A stretch of DNA of 64,000 bases, from assembly GCA_016708585.1 (NCBI GenBank), contig JADJFK010000005.1:101373-165372 (forward strand), in the 5' to 3' direction. The notes under the pieces were generated by a model. That model searched no databases and had not been told where the DNA came from. It saw only the letters and a program-made list of their open reading frames with translations. The position numbers and the translations under genes are program-made. Positions 1-8,596 of the stretch are shown here, in pieces (within the stretch, counting starts at the first letter, position 1; each line of letters starts with the position of its first letter). This DNA is from Sulfuritalea sp. (GTDB lineage Bacteria; Pseudomonadota; Gammaproteobacteria; Burkholderiales; Rhodocyclaceae).

Positions 1-2
1 TG

Positions 3-323
3 AAGCAGAAAGATGTCCGTGCCCCCATCCAGAACGAGGCCAAGAACGGGTTGAAAAACCAGACCGGCACCCTGGCCATGGCCCGCACCGGCGATCCGCA
101 TTCGGCCACCGCGCAATTCTTCATCAATCTCAAGGACAACAGCTTCCTCGACTATCCGAGCCGCGACGGCTGGGGCTATGCCGTATTCGGCAAGGTGACG
201 CAGGGTTTCGACATCGTGCAGAAGATCGCCATGGTGCCGACCGGCAACGCGGGACCGCACCAGAACGTGCCGAACACCCCGGTCGTCATCGAGTCCGTCA
301 AGTTGCTGCCGGCAAAGAAATAA
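3..323 (+). CDS. Cyclophilin-type peptidyl-prolyl isomerase, 5'-truncated by the window edge
   Basis: The open frame enters from before base 1 and stops at the TAA at 321-323, so only the C-terminal 106 residues are seen. They contain the cyclophilin core MARTGDPHSATAQFFINL (the catalytic-face segment with the QFFIN strand) and the later GWGYAVFGKV strand. Cyclophilins catalyse cis-trans isomerisation of peptidyl-prolyl bonds during folding. A second, full-length cyclophilin starts 19 bp downstream on the same strand, so the pair looks like a tandem duplication in one operon with lpxH. Whether this copy carries a signal peptide (periplasmic PpiA type) cannot be decided because its N-terminus is outside the window. 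Confidence 0.93.
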   Translation, partial: KQKDVRAPIQNEAKNGLKNQTGTLAMARTGDPHSATAQFFINLKDNSFLDYPSRDGWGYAVFGKVTQGFDIVQKIAMVPTGNAGPHQNVPNTPVVIESVKLLPAKK

Positions 324-342
324 TCACCACAGGACCACACCC

Positions 343-831
343 ATGATCAAGCTCACCACCAACCACGGCGCCATCACCCTCGAACTCGACGCGGAAAAGG
401 CGCCGAGGAGTGCCGCCAACTTCCTGGCCTACGTCGAATCCGGCCATTACGACAACACGATTTTCCACCGCGTGATCGACGGCTTCATGATCCAGGGCGG
501 CGGCTTCGCGCCGGGCATGGACCAGAAGCCGGTCAAGGCGCCGATCGAAAACGAAGCGAAGAACGGCCTCAGGAACGAGATCTACACCGTCGCCATGGCC
601 CGCACCAGCGACCCCCATTCGGCCACGGCGCAGTTCTTCATCAATGTCGGCGACAACGACTTCCTCGACTTCGACAAGTGCCAGGACGGCTGGGGCTACT
701 GCGTCTTCGGTCGCGTCGTCGAGGGCAAGGATGTGGTCGACAAGATCAAGGCGGTCAAGACCGGCAACAAGGGTTTCCACCAGAACGTGCCGCGCGAAGA
801 CGTGATCATCGAGCGCGCGGAAGTCATCTAA
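343..831 (+). CDS. ppiB: Peptidyl-prolyl cis-trans isomerase B (cyclophilin)
   Basis: This is a complete 162-residue single-domain cyclophilin without a signal peptide, so a cytoplasmic PpiB-type foldase is expected. It shows the family signature NFLAYVESGHYDNTIFHRVI, then GFMIQGGGF, MARTSDPHSATAQFFINVGDN and GWGYCVFGRVVEG. FHRVI with R44 and the QFFIN segment form the active site in this family. The length matches the usual 160-165 residues. It lies between a second cyclophilin (19 bp upstream) and lpxH (15 bp downstream), in the order seen in many beta- and gammaproteobacteria, and is probably co-transcribed with both. Confidence 0.95.
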   Translation: MIKLTTNHGAITLELDAEKAPRSAANFLAYVESGHYDNTIFHRVIDGFMIQGGGFAPGMDQKPVKAPIENEAKNGLRNEIYTVAMARTSDPHSATAQFFINVGDNDFLDFDKCQDGWGYCVFGRVVEGKDVVDKIKAVKTGNKGFHQNVPREDVIIERAEVI

Positions 832-846
832 GCTCGCAGCGGTTCC

Positions 847-1596
847 ATGCTGACCATCGCAGGAGCCGCCCGCCTTGTCTCCGACCTGCACCTGCGGCGG
901 GAACGCCCGGACCTGACCCGGCGCTTCGCCACCTTCCTTGCCGACACCGCCGCCTCGAATGTCGACACGCTGTTCATACTCGGCGACCTCTTCGAATACT
1001 GGATCGGCGACGACGACCTGACCGATTCCTTCAATGCCGAGGTCTGCGCCCTGCTGCGCGGTACGGTCGACCGCGGAACGCGCATCTGCTTCATGGCCGG
1101 CAACCGCGACTTCCTGATCGGCGAGCGCTTCGCCACCGTCGCAGGAGTCCGGCTGCTGCCGGAAACCGCAAAAGTCGGCGCCGGCGAGACGGCGATCCTG
1201 CTGCTGCACGGGGACACGCTATGCACCGACGACCTGCCCTACCAGGAATTCCGGCGCATGGTGCGATCGGCACAGTGGCAGCGCGATTTCCTCGCCCGGC
1301 CGCTGGCCGAACGCCGCATCGAGGTCGAATCACTGCGCCGTCGCAGCACCCAGGCCAAGCAGGAAAAGCCGCCCGCGCTCATGGATGCCAATCCCGGCGC
1401 GATCCGCGCAGCGCTCGCCGACCACGATTGCACCCGGCTGATCCACGGCCACACCCACCGGCCGGGCCATGAGCGCATTCAACTCGCCACGGCAAGCGCG
1501 CAACGCTGGGTGCTGTCCGACTGGGATATTGGTCGCGGCGACGCGCTGGAAATCAGTCCCGCCGGCGACATCCGCCGCATTGACCTTTCGGCTTAG
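847..1596 (+). CDS. lpxH: UDP-2,3-diacylglucosamine diphosphatase
   Basis: LpxH hydrolyses UDP-2,3-diacylglucosamine to lipid X and UMP, the fourth step of lipid A synthesis, at the inner face of the cytoplasmic membrane. The 249-residue protein has all the calcineurin-like metallophosphoesterase motifs in order: SDLHL (12-16), GDLFEYW (46-52), GNRDFL (85-90), HGDTLC (121-126) and HGHTHRP (200-206). Residues 109-116, KVGAGETA, are encoded by a perfect sense copy of the 25-bp dispersed motif. It falls in the stretch before HGDTL where the family normally has a variable strand-turn. The gene ends four bases into the convergent metZ, so the two 3' ends overlap. Confidence 0.95.
   Translation: MLTIAGAARLVSDLHLRRERPDLTRRFATFLADTAASNVDTLFILGDLFEYWIGDDDLTDSFNAEVCALLRGTVDRGTRICFMAGNRDFLIGERFATVAGVRLLPETAKVGAGETAILLLHGDTLCTDDLPYQEFRRMVRSAQWQRDFLARPLAERRIEVESLRRRSTQAKQEKPPALMDANPGAIRAALADHDCTRLIHGHTHRPGHERIQLATASAQRWVLSDWDIGRGDALEISPAGDIRRIDLSA
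1171..1195 (+). repeat. Dispersed 25-bp motif, copy 1 (in lpxH, sense)
   Basis: This copy matches all 23 defined positions: AAAGTCGGCGCYGGCG, two free bases (here AG), ACGGCGA. It is in frame with lpxH and encodes KVGAGETA. Confidence 0.9.
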
Positions 1597-2774
1597 CCGA
1601 GGCCTCGGGCAAGATCCGCCTGCAAGTCGGCCGGACTTTCCAGCCCGACGGCAATCCGCAACAAGCCTTCGCCGATGCCCGACGCCGCCCGCGCCTCCGC
1701 CGAAATGCGGCCGTGGGTGGTCGATGCAGGGTGGGTAATGGTGGTCTTGGTGTCGCCCAGATTGGCGGTGATCGACAGCAGGCGGCAGCTATCCACCACG
1801 CGCCAGGCCGCTTCACGCTCGCCCTTGACCTCGAAGGAGACGATCGCGCCGCCGGCGGTCTGCTGCCTCATCGCCAGGGCATGCTGGGGATGCGAGGCCA
1901 GCCCCGGATAGAACACCCGCGCCACCTGCGGCCGGGATTCCAGCCACTGCGCCATTTCGAGCGCATTGGCGGACTGTGCCTTCATGCGCACGGCAAGCGT
2001 TTCCAGCCCCTTCAGTATCACCCAGGCGTTGAACGGCGACAGCGTGGGTCCGGCGGTGCGCAGGAACTTGAATACCTCTTCCATCAGCGCCGCGCTGCCG
2101 CAGACCGCACCGCCCAGCACGCGCCCCTGACCGTCCAGGTACTTGGTGGCGGAATGGATGATGAGGTCGGCGCCGAGTTGCAAGGGACGCTGCAGGGCCG
2201 GTGTGCAAAAACAGTTGTCGACGACCAGCAGGGCGCCCCCGGCATGCGCGACTTCGGCCAGCGCGGCGATGTCGAATACTTCGGTGAGCGGATTGGACGG
2301 CGTCTCGATGAACACCAGCCGGGTGTCGGGTCGCATCGCGGCGCGAAAGGCCTCGATGCCGCCCTGGTCGACGAAACTGGTCTCGACGCCGAAGCGCGGC
2401 AGGATGTTGCCGAACAACTGTTGCGTTGCGCCGAAAATGCTGCGCGAGGCGACGATGTGTTCGCCGGATTTCATCAGCGCCATCACGGTCGACAGGATTG
2501 CCGCCATGCCGCTGGCCGTGGCGATGCAGCCTTCGGCACCTTCAAGTGCGGCGAGACGCTCCTGCAAGGTGGTGACCGTGGGGTTGGTGAAGCGGGCGTA
2601 GACGTTGCCCGCCTCGGCGCCGGAAAAACGTGCCGCGGCTTGTGCCGCGTTGTCGAAAACGAAGCTCGAAGTGAGATAGAGCGCTTCCGAATGCTCGTTG
2701 AACTGGCTACGCTCCTGCCCGGCGCGCACGGCCAGGGTATCGAACGCCCAGCCCGGCGTATCCGGCGCACTCAT
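1593..2774 (-). CDS. metZ: O-succinylhomoserine sulfhydrylase
   Basis: This 393-residue Cys/Met-metabolism PLP enzyme belongs to the cystathionine gamma-synthase superfamily. The PLP lysine is K211 in SATKYLDG, and the YARFTNPT motif (59-66) that contributes to the neighbouring active site is present. In betaproteobacteria the gene directly after purF is normally metZ, which makes homocysteine from O-succinylhomoserine and sulfide. Substrate choice (succinyl or acetyl ester) cannot be read from sequence alone. The start ATG overlaps the end of purF by four bases (ATGA), which indicates translational coupling. Its 3' end overlaps convergent lpxH by four bases. Confidence 0.9.
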   Translation of the reverse strand: MSAPDTPGWAFDTLAVRAGQERSQFNEHSEALYLTSSFVFDNAAQAAARFSGAEAGNVYARFTNPTVTTLQERLAALEGAEGCIATASGMAAILSTVMALMKSGEHIVASRSIFGATQQLFGNILPRFGVETSFVDQGGIEAFRAAMRPDTRLVFIETPSNPLTEVFDIAALAEVAHAGGALLVVDNCFCTPALQRPLQLGADLIIHSATKYLDGQGRVLGGAVCGSAALMEEVFKFLRTAGPTLSPFNAWVILKGLETLAVRMKAQSANALEMAQWLESRPQVARVFYPGLASHPQHALAMRQQTAGGAIVSFEVKGEREAAWRVVDSCRLLSITANLGDTKTTITHPASTTHGRISAEARAASGIGEGLLRIAVGLESPADLQADLARGLG

Positions 2775-4312
2775 CCAGCCGGCACCAGATTCAGGTCGAG
2801 CTGCTCGCCGTCCGGTCCATCGAAACCCTCCTGGTCGTCCAGCCTCGGCACCGGCGGCAGTGAGCGCCTGTCCTCCATCCCTTGCAGGTAGGCGGCGCTG
2901 ACGTCACCGGTGACGTACTGTCCGTCGAAACAGGACGTCTCGAACTGGGTTACCGTCGGATTGACCGCGCGCACGGCGGCCTTGAGCGCATCGAGATCCT
3001 GGTAGATCAGCGCGTCCGCGCCGATTTCGCGGCAGATCTCCTCGTCGCTGCGAAAGGCGGCAATCAGCTCGCTGCGCGTCGGCATGTCGATGCCATAAAC
3101 GTTGGCGAAACGCACCGGTGGCGACGCGGATGCAAAATAGACTTTCTTCGCCCCGGCTTCGCGCGCCATCATGATGATCTCGCGGCTGGTGGTGCCGCGC
3201 ACGATCGAGTCGTCGACCAGCAGCACGTTCTTGCCCCTGAACTCCTGGCTGATGGCATTGAGCTTCTGGCGCACCGATTTGCGCCGCGTGGCCTGGCCCG
3301 GCATGATGAAGGTGCGGCCGATGTAGCGGTTCTTGACGAAGCCTTCGCGGTACGGCAGGTTCAGGCGTGCCGCCATTTCCATTGCCGAATGCCTGCTCGA
3401 ATCGGGAATCGGGATCACCGCGTCGATCTCGATGTGCGGCATGGTCAGGCGCAGCTTGTCGGCCAGGTAGTCGCCCATCTTGACCCGTGTTTCATACACC
3501 GAGATGCCGTCCATCACCGAGTCGGGGCGCGCCAGATAGACGAATTCGAACATGCAGGGGGCATGGAGTGTGCGCTCGGCGCACTGGCGGCTGACGAAAT
3601 TGCCGCGCATGTCGATCAGCACCGCCTCCCCCGGCTCGACGTCGCGCAGCATCCTGAAGCCCAGCGTATCGATCGCCACGCTTTCGGAAGCGACCATGTA
3701 TTCCATTCCGTTCGGCGTCTGGTTGCGACCGATCACCAGCGGGCGAATGCCCCAGGGATCGCGGAAGGCGAGCAGGCCGTAGCCGGCGATCATCGCCACC
3801 ACGGCATAGGCGCCCTTGACGCGGCGATGGACGCCGGCCACGGCCTTGAAAATCGTCTCGGCATCGACCTGGTACTTGGTCGAGGCCGCCTGCAGTTCGT
3901 GCGCCAGGACGTTGAGCAGCACCTCCGAATCGGAGTTGGTGTTCATGTGGCGCAGGTCCTGGAGGAACATGTCCTGCTTCAGCTGGTCGGCATTGGTCAG
4001 GTTGCCGTTGTGCGCCAGCATCAGGCCGAAGGGCGAATTGACGTAGAAGGGCTGCGCCTCCGCGGCATTGTCGGCCGAGCCGGCGGTCGGATAGCGGCAA
4101 TGGCCGATGCCCCAGTTGCCGACCAGGCTGCGCATGTTGCGCGTGCGGAAGACGTCGCGCACCAGGCCGGAGCCCTTGTGCATGTGGAAACGCCCGCCCT
4201 CTGCGGTGGCGACGCCTGCGGCATCCTGACCGCGGTGCTGTAGCACCTGCAGGCCGTCATAAAGCAACTGGTTCACCGGTGTGGTGGCCACCACACCCAG
4301 AATTCCGCACAT
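2771..4312 (-). CDS. purF: Amidophosphoribosyltransferase
   Basis: PurF makes 5-phosphoribosylamine from PRPP and glutamine, the first committed step of purine synthesis. I start it at the ATG at 4312 rather than at an in-frame ATG 69 bp upstream, because the N-terminal-nucleophile glutaminase needs cysteine right after the initiator (MCGILGVV, C2). The 513-residue protein carries the glutaminase half, including HCRYPT and HNGNLTN, and the PRPP-binding motif VLLVDDSIVRGT at 363-374. It sits between cvpA upstream and metZ downstream, the standard cvpA-purF order. Confidence 0.95.
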   Translation of the reverse strand: MCGILGVVATTPVNQLLYDGLQVLQHRGQDAAGVATAEGGRFHMHKGSGLVRDVFRTRNMRSLVGNWGIGHCRYPTAGSADNAAEAQPFYVNSPFGLMLAHNGNLTNADQLKQDMFLQDLRHMNTNSDSEVLLNVLAHELQAASTKYQVDAETIFKAVAGVHRRVKGAYAVVAMIAGYGLLAFRDPWGIRPLVIGRNQTPNGMEYMVASESVAIDTLGFRMLRDVEPGEAVLIDMRGNFVSRQCAERTLHAPCMFEFVYLARPDSVMDGISVYETRVKMGDYLADKLRLTMPHIEIDAVIPIPDSSRHSAMEMAARLNLPYREGFVKNRYIGRTFIMPGQATRRKSVRQKLNAISQEFRGKNVLLVDDSIVRGTTSREIIMMAREAGAKKVYFASASPPVRFANVYGIDMPTRSELIAAFRSDEEICREIGADALIYQDLDALKAAVRAVNPTVTQFETSCFDGQYVTGDVSAAYLQGMEDRRSLPPVPRLDDQEGFDGPDGEQLDLNLVPAG

Positions 4313-4360
4313 GGTCCTTCTCCGCAGGGCCGCCCCGTGGGGAAGCAGCAAAAACATGAA

Positions 4361-4375
4361 GCGGGCAACGCCCGC
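4361..4375 (-). other. Short hairpin in the cvpA-purF gap
   Basis: Read on the minus strand, GCGGGC and GCCCGC (loop GTT) form a 6-bp stem, followed a few bases later by a run of five T. It lies in the 118-bp gap between the cvpA stop and the purF start. It could be a weak terminator or attenuator before purF, but the T-run is displaced from the stem, so this is tentative. Confidence 0.3.
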
Positions 4376-4430
4376 GTGCAATTATCGCCCCGTTCCCCGC
4401 GAAGAGGGAAGGGAAAATGGTGATTTAACG

Positions 4431-4922
4431 CTATCTGTACCGAATCCGTTTTGCCGCATCTGCCGGCAGCCAGGGCTTTGCGGCAATTATCACCGTCTCC
4501 AGCGGCGGCGCCAGCATCGCATCGCGCCACCATCCCGCTTGCGGCAAGGGCGTCATTCCCGCCACCAGCACGGCCGCCAACACCACCAGAAGTCCGCGCA
4601 GAACCCCGAAACCCGCACCCAGCAGCCGATCCAGCAAACCGAGACCGGCCGCCTTCAACAGCAGCGAAATCAGCAGGCGCGCCATGGCGACGACCAGCAG
4701 GACACCGAAGAAAACCAGCACATAAGCCGCCGCCAGTCGCACACCGGGTTCGGCAATCTGTCCCGTAAGCATGGCTGCAACATCCGTCGCCACGGCACGC
4801 GCGACCAGAAAGGCGACTATCCAGGCCGCAAGCGCCAGCAGTTCGGCCACCACGCCACGCCACAAACCCAGCGCTACCGATGCCGACATGATCGTCAGCA
4901 CCGCGTAATCGAATACCGTCAT
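4431..4922 (-). CDS. cvpA: CvpA family membrane protein
   Basis: This 163-residue protein has about four hydrophobic segments and the CvpA N-terminal pattern: FDYAVLTIMSASVALGLWRG followed by an AAWIVAFLVA helix. CvpA was named for colicin V production in E. coli and is implicated in envelope stress and bile tolerance. Its molecular activity is not settled. It lies 4 bp after the SPOR-domain gene and upstream of purF, as in most proteobacteria, which supports the assignment more strongly than the sequence alone. Confidence 0.85.
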   Translation of the reverse strand: MTVFDYAVLTIMSASVALGLWRGVVAELLALAAWIVAFLVARAVATDVAAMLTGQIAEPGVRLAAAYVLVFFGVLLVVAMARLLISLLLKAAGLGLLDRLLGAGFGVLRGLLVVLAAVLVAGMTPLPQAGWWRDAMLAPPLETVIIAAKPWLPADAAKRIRYR

Positions 4923-4926
4923 CGCC

Positions 4927-5598
4927 CTATCTTGGCGCGACCGGACCGTCTACGCCGATGATCTTGACCCGCCCCCGCGCCTTCTCGGCCGCCTCCTGGC
5001 TGGGAAAGGGCCCCGCCCGGACGCGCGTGAGCGGGCCCTGTGGCGTCTCCGTCTTTTCCGTGTACGCGGGGACATTGATGCCCTTCAGTTTCGACATCAG
5101 ATTCCTGACTTTGCCCGCGTCCTTGTAGGCCCCCAGCTGGACTACCCATTGGCCGGCGGCATCGGCGGCATCCTTGGCGGCGGGATTTTCCGCCGGCTCG
5201 ATCTTCTTCTCCTGGGCCGCAGGCCGTTCCGCCGGTTTCGCCGGCGGCGCCACGCTCGCCGGCGCGGTCGGCTTAGTCGCCGCGAGGGGTGGTGTGGATG
5301 GCGCGGGCGCCGGTTCGGCTTTCGCCTGGGCAGAGGGCTTTTCCTCCGCAGCCGGCTTCGGTTCAGGTGCCGGCATGGGGGTCGCCGGCTTGCCCGGCAG
5401 GAGTTTGGACGCGAATCCGGTCGAATCCTGGCTGGGGATGCGGACCTGGATGTCCTGGCTCAGCGGACGCGGTTCGCGATCCATCACCATCGGCAAGACG
5501 ATGACGGCGAATAGCGCCAGCGCGACCGCACCCACCAGTCGGCGGCGAGCACGCTTCTTCAACTGCAGTTCGTCAGGCGATGTGTCTTGTTCCGCCAT
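4927..5598 (-). CDS. SPOR domain cell-division protein (DedD-like)
   Basis: This is a 223-residue bitopic protein. A basic cytoplasmic N-terminus (KKRARRRL) is followed by one membrane segment (VGAVALALFAVIVLPMVM, about 22-39), a long Ala/Pro/Lys-rich linker (about 65-145) and a C-terminal SPOR domain from WVVQLGAY (about 150) to the end. SPOR domains bind denuded glycan strands of septal peptidoglycan. Size, layout and the folC-(this)-cvpA-purF position match DedD of gammaproteobacteria. I leave the symbol blank because SPOR paralogues are common and sequence outside the domain is low-complexity. Confidence 0.85.
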   Translation of the reverse strand: MAEQDTSPDELQLKKRARRRLVGAVALALFAVIVLPMVMDREPRPLSQDIQVRIPSQDSTGFASKLLPGKPATPMPAPEPKPAAEEKPSAQAKAEPAPAPSTPPLAATKPTAPASVAPPAKPAERPAAQEKKIEPAENPAAKDAADAAGQWVVQLGAYKDAGKVRNLMSKLKGINVPAYTEKTETPQGPLTRVRAGPFPSQEAAEKARGRVKIIGVDGPVAPR

Positions 5599-5613
5599 CT
5601 TGGATACGCGAGG

Positions 5614-6921
5614 TCAGCTCGGGCGGCCAAGCACCTGCAGGGCCGCAGCAACAGTGAGGAAGGATCCGAAGGCAAGAATTCTATCATCTTCGCCGGCGTT
5701 CTCTCGCGCAAATGCGAGCGCCGCCCCGGGCGAAGCGAAGCAGCCTGCAACGGTCAGGCCTCTTGCCGCCAGTCGAGCCGCCAGAAAGTCGGCGCCGGCG
5801 GCACGGCGACCTTCGAGCGTACATGGCAGCCAGTGCGTGACCTTGTCGCGCATGGCGTCGATCACGCCGTCAACGTCCTTGTCGGCGAGCATGCCGAACA
5901 CTGCCCATGTGTTGCGATGAAAGCCCATGTCACCCAGGTTGGACGCCAGTACCCGCGCCGCCTGCGGATTGTGGGCCACATCCAGCACTACGGCCGGGCG
6001 GCCGGGGAGAACCTGGAAACGGCCCGGCAGTTCGACTTCGATCAGGCCCTGGCGAATGTCTTTCATGGCCACCGGCAGGTCGCGAGACAAGGTGTCGAGC
6101 GCCGCCAGCGCACTGGTGGCGTTGGCCAGTTGCCGTTCGCCGCGCAAGGCCGGGAAGGCCAGTCCGCCGCGCCGCATGACGCCGCCGGTTTCGCCCGCAG
6201 CACGTCCCCAATACAGCCACTGTTGCTCCTGCCGCTGATAACCGAAATCCCGCCCGATGACCTGCAACCCGGCACCAATCTGCGCCGCATGTGCGAGCAA
6301 GGATTGCGGCGGCTGCGGATCGCCGCAGATCGCCGGAATGCCGGCGCGGAAAATCCCGGCCTTTTCACGCCCGATGGACTCGCGATCCGGACCGAGGTAG
6401 TCCATGTGATCGAGATCGATGCCGGTGACGATGGCGCAGTCGGGTCGGTATATGTTGGTCGCATCAAGCCGCCCGCCCAGGCCCACCTCGAGGATGACGA
6501 CATCGAGATCCGCTGCAGCGAACGCCTCCCACGCCGCCAGGGTGCCGAATTCGAAATAGGTCAGCGCCAGGCCACGACGCGCCTGCTCGACGCGGGCGAA
6601 TGCAGCGCAGAGGGCGGTATCGTCGACCGCGACGCCGTTGATCCGCACCCGCTCGTTGTAGCGCAGCAGGTGGGGCGAGGTGTACAGACCGGTACGATAG
6701 CCGGCGGCGCGCAGGATGCGTTCCAGCATGGCGCAGGTCGAGCCCTTGCCGTTGGTGCCGGCAACCAGGATTACCGGGCAGGTTTCGCGCTGGTCGAGCC
6801 GCGAACTGATCGCCGCAACGCGTTCCAGCCCAAGCTCGATGCCGGCACTGCCGCGCGGATGGAGTGCCTCCAGATGCGCCAGCCAGGCGTCCAGCCCGGC
6901 ATCGGCCGGCAATTGCCGCAT
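5614..6921 (-). CDS. folC: Folylpolyglutamate synthase / dihydrofolate synthase
   Basis: FolC attaches L-glutamate to dihydropteroate and then to folates, using ATP. I start it at the ATG at 6921, which overlaps the accD stop by one base (TGATG), giving 435 residues. The frame stays open upstream but there it is only the shadow of accD. Mur-ligase-type motifs are clear: the P-loop VAGTNGKGSTCAMLE, the TSPHLLRYNERVRING segment, and FEFGTLAAWEAF. Near the C-terminus the stretch RRAAGADF is the antisense reading of a perfect copy of the 25-bp dispersed motif. The gene follows accD as in most betaproteobacteria. Confidence 0.94.
   Translation of the reverse strand: MRQLPADAGLDAWLAHLEALHPRGSAGIELGLERVAAISSRLDQRETCPVILVAGTNGKGSTCAMLERILRAAGYRTGLYTSPHLLRYNERVRINGVAVDDTALCAAFARVEQARRGLALTYFEFGTLAAWEAFAAADLDVVILEVGLGGRLDATNIYRPDCAIVTGIDLDHMDYLGPDRESIGREKAGIFRAGIPAICGDPQPPQSLLAHAAQIGAGLQVIGRDFGYQRQEQQWLYWGRAAGETGGVMRRGGLAFPALRGERQLANATSALAALDTLSRDLPVAMKDIRQGLIEVELPGRFQVLPGRPAVVLDVAHNPQAARVLASNLGDMGFHRNTWAVFGMLADKDVDGVIDAMRDKVTHWLPCTLEGRRAAGADFLAARLAARGLTVAGCFASPGAALAFARENAGEDDRILAFGSFLTVAAALQVLGRPS
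5785..5809 (+). repeat. Dispersed 25-bp motif, copy 2 (antisense in folC)
   Basis: This copy matches all 23 defined positions (free bases GC). It is the only strong copy found antisense inside a gene. The folC strand reads it as RRAAGADF, so the conserved item here is the DNA, not the VGAG peptide. Confidence 0.9.
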
Positions 6922-7781
6922 CAAGGGGCCGGGACGCGTTGCAGCAAGGTGATCAGCGAGGCCAGTTTGTCCCGCAGTTCGCGGCGGTCGACGATCATGT
7001 CGATGGCGCCCTTTTCCAGCAGGAATTCCGCGCGCTGGAAGCCTTCCGGCAGTGTCTCGCGCACCGTCTGTTCGATCACCCGCGGCCCCGCGAAACCGAT
7101 CAGGGCGCCCGGTTCGGCGATCACCACGTCGCCGACGAAGGCGAAGGAGGCGGACACGCCGCCCATGGTCGGATCGGTCAGCAGCGAAATGAAAGGCAGT
7201 TGGTGATGCGCAAGCTGAGTCACCGCCGCCGTGGTTTTCGCCATCTGCATCAGCGAGAACAGGCCCTCCTGCATGCGCGCACCGCCCGAGGCGGTGATGC
7301 AGATGAAGGCCGACTGCAGCTCGATTGCCGCCTTGACGCCGCGCACGAAGCGCTCGCCCACCACAGCCCCCATCGAACCGCCGAGAAACTCGAATTCGAA
7401 ACAGGCCACCACCACCGGCACGGTCTTGATCGCGCCCTGCATCACCACCATGGCATCGGCCTCGCCGGTATCCTCGTTGGCGGCTATCAGCCGATCGACA
7501 TAGCGCTTGCTGTCCTTGAACTTCAGCGGATCCATCGGGATGACTTCGCTGCCGATCTCGAAGCGGCCTTCCGGGTCCAGCAGGGCATCGAGCCGGGCAC
7601 GGGCGCGCAAGCGCAAATGGTGGTTGCACTTGGGACAGACGTTCTGGTTGCCCTCCAGATCGCTGCCGTAGAGCACCGCCTCGCAGGCCGGGCACTTGGC
7701 CCAAAGTCCCTCGGGCATCGCCTTGCGCGCGCCTTCCGAGCGCTTGATCTTCGGCGGCAGCAGTTTCTGCAACCAGCTCAT
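6921..7781 (-). CDS. accD: Acetyl-CoA carboxylase carboxyltransferase subunit beta
   Basis: AccD forms the carboxyltransferase with AccA and transfers carboxyl from biotin-BCCP to acetyl-CoA, giving malonyl-CoA for fatty acid synthesis. The 286-residue protein has the N-terminal zinc ribbon with cysteines at 30, 33, 49 and 52 (CPAC and CPKC). The crotonase-like core follows, including GGSMGAVVGERFVRG and the ITASGGARMQEG segment. The start overlaps the trpA stop by four bases (ATGA), and the stop overlaps the folC start by one base. The three genes are therefore likely translated in series. Confidence 0.96.
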   Translation of the reverse strand: MSWLQKLLPPKIKRSEGARKAMPEGLWAKCPACEAVLYGSDLEGNQNVCPKCNHHLRLRARARLDALLDPEGRFEIGSEVIPMDPLKFKDSKRYVDRLIAANEDTGEADAMVVMQGAIKTVPVVVACFEFEFLGGSMGAVVGERFVRGVKAAIELQSAFICITASGGARMQEGLFSLMQMAKTTAAVTQLAHHQLPFISLLTDPTMGGVSASFAFVGDVVIAEPGALIGFAGPRVIEQTVRETLPEGFQRAEFLLEKGAIDMIVDRRELRDKLASLITLLQRVPAP

Positions 7782-8584
7782 GGCTTTTCTCCATCCATTG
7801 CGGCACGCACACCGCTCAGAAATGTGGTGACCCGCCGCGCCGCCCCCTGCACGTCGCCGCCATCGATTTCCTCGATGATGCGACTGCCGATGACCACCGC
7901 ATCGGCGACCGCGGCAATCCGCGCGGCGGTCGCACCGTCACGGATGCCGAAGCCGACCCCGACCGGCATGCCGACCTTCGCGCGGATCAGCGGGATGCGG
8001 CGCGCCACTTCGTCAAGATCGAGGGCGCCCGACCCCGTAACCCCCTTCAGCGAAACATAGTAGATGTAACCGCTGCCGATCTGCGCGACCTCGTCGTAGC
8101 GCTTTTCGGTCGACGTCGGCGCCAGGAGGAAGATCGGATCGATGCCGGCCTGTTTCATCACGGCGGAAAACGCGGCGCATTCCTCGGGCGGATAGTCGAC
8201 CACCAGCACGCCATCGACGCCGGCAGCATGAGCGTCCCGGGCAAAGGCTTCGACGCCGTAGGCCTCGACCGGATTGGCGTAACCCATCAGCACCACCGGC
8301 GTCGCATCGTTCTCCTTGCGGAATTCGCCCACCAGCGCCAGCACGCGGCGCAGGCTCATGCCGTGGGCCAGGGCGCGTTCGGAGGCGCGCTGGATGGTCG
8401 GCCCGTCGGCCATCGGATCGGAAAACGGCACGCCGAGCTCGATGATGTCGGCGCCGCCCGCCACCAGCGCCCGCATCAGCGGCAGGGTCTGGTCGGGATG
8501 CGGGTCACCCGCGGTAATGAAAGGGATCAGGGCCTTGCGGCCTTGTGCGGCCAGGGCGGCAAATACGGTCTGAATTCGTGACAT
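7778..8584 (-). CDS. trpA: Tryptophan synthase alpha chain
   Basis: TrpA cleaves indole-3-glycerol phosphate and passes indole through a tunnel to TrpB. The 268-residue TIM barrel has the catalytic acids E49 and D60 in the segment ELGVPFSDPMADGPTIQ, at the same numbers as in the classic enterobacterial enzyme. The phosphate-binding loops GVTGSGAL and GFGIRDG are also present. It lies 12 bp after trpB and overlaps accD by four bases, giving the betaproteobacterial trpFBA-accD-folC arrangement. Confidence 0.96.
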   Translation of the reverse strand: MSRIQTVFAALAAQGRKALIPFITAGDPHPDQTLPLMRALVAGGADIIELGVPFSDPMADGPTIQRASERALAHGMSLRRVLALVGEFRKENDATPVVLMGYANPVEAYGVEAFARDAHAAGVDGVLVVDYPPEECAAFSAVMKQAGIDPIFLLAPTSTEKRYDEVAQIGSGYIYYVSLKGVTGSGALDLDEVARRIPLIRAKVGMPVGVGFGIRDGATAARIAAVADAVVIGSRIIEEIDGGDVQGAARRVTTFLSGVRAAMDGEKP

Positions 8585-8596
8585 GCCGGGCGCCGG

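Noticed and set aside
298..4243. Long open frames opposite lpxH, metZ and purF (for example minus 298-1209, plus 1713-2891, plus 2882-4243)
   Set aside because: They are mirror frames of genes with clear catalytic motifs, have His/Arg/Gly-rich shadow composition and match no family.
5614..7812. A single 732-codon frame that would fuse accD-region sequence to FolC
   Set aside because: The first 297 codons are only another frame of accD; FolC begins at 6921 with a proper start overlapping the accD stop.
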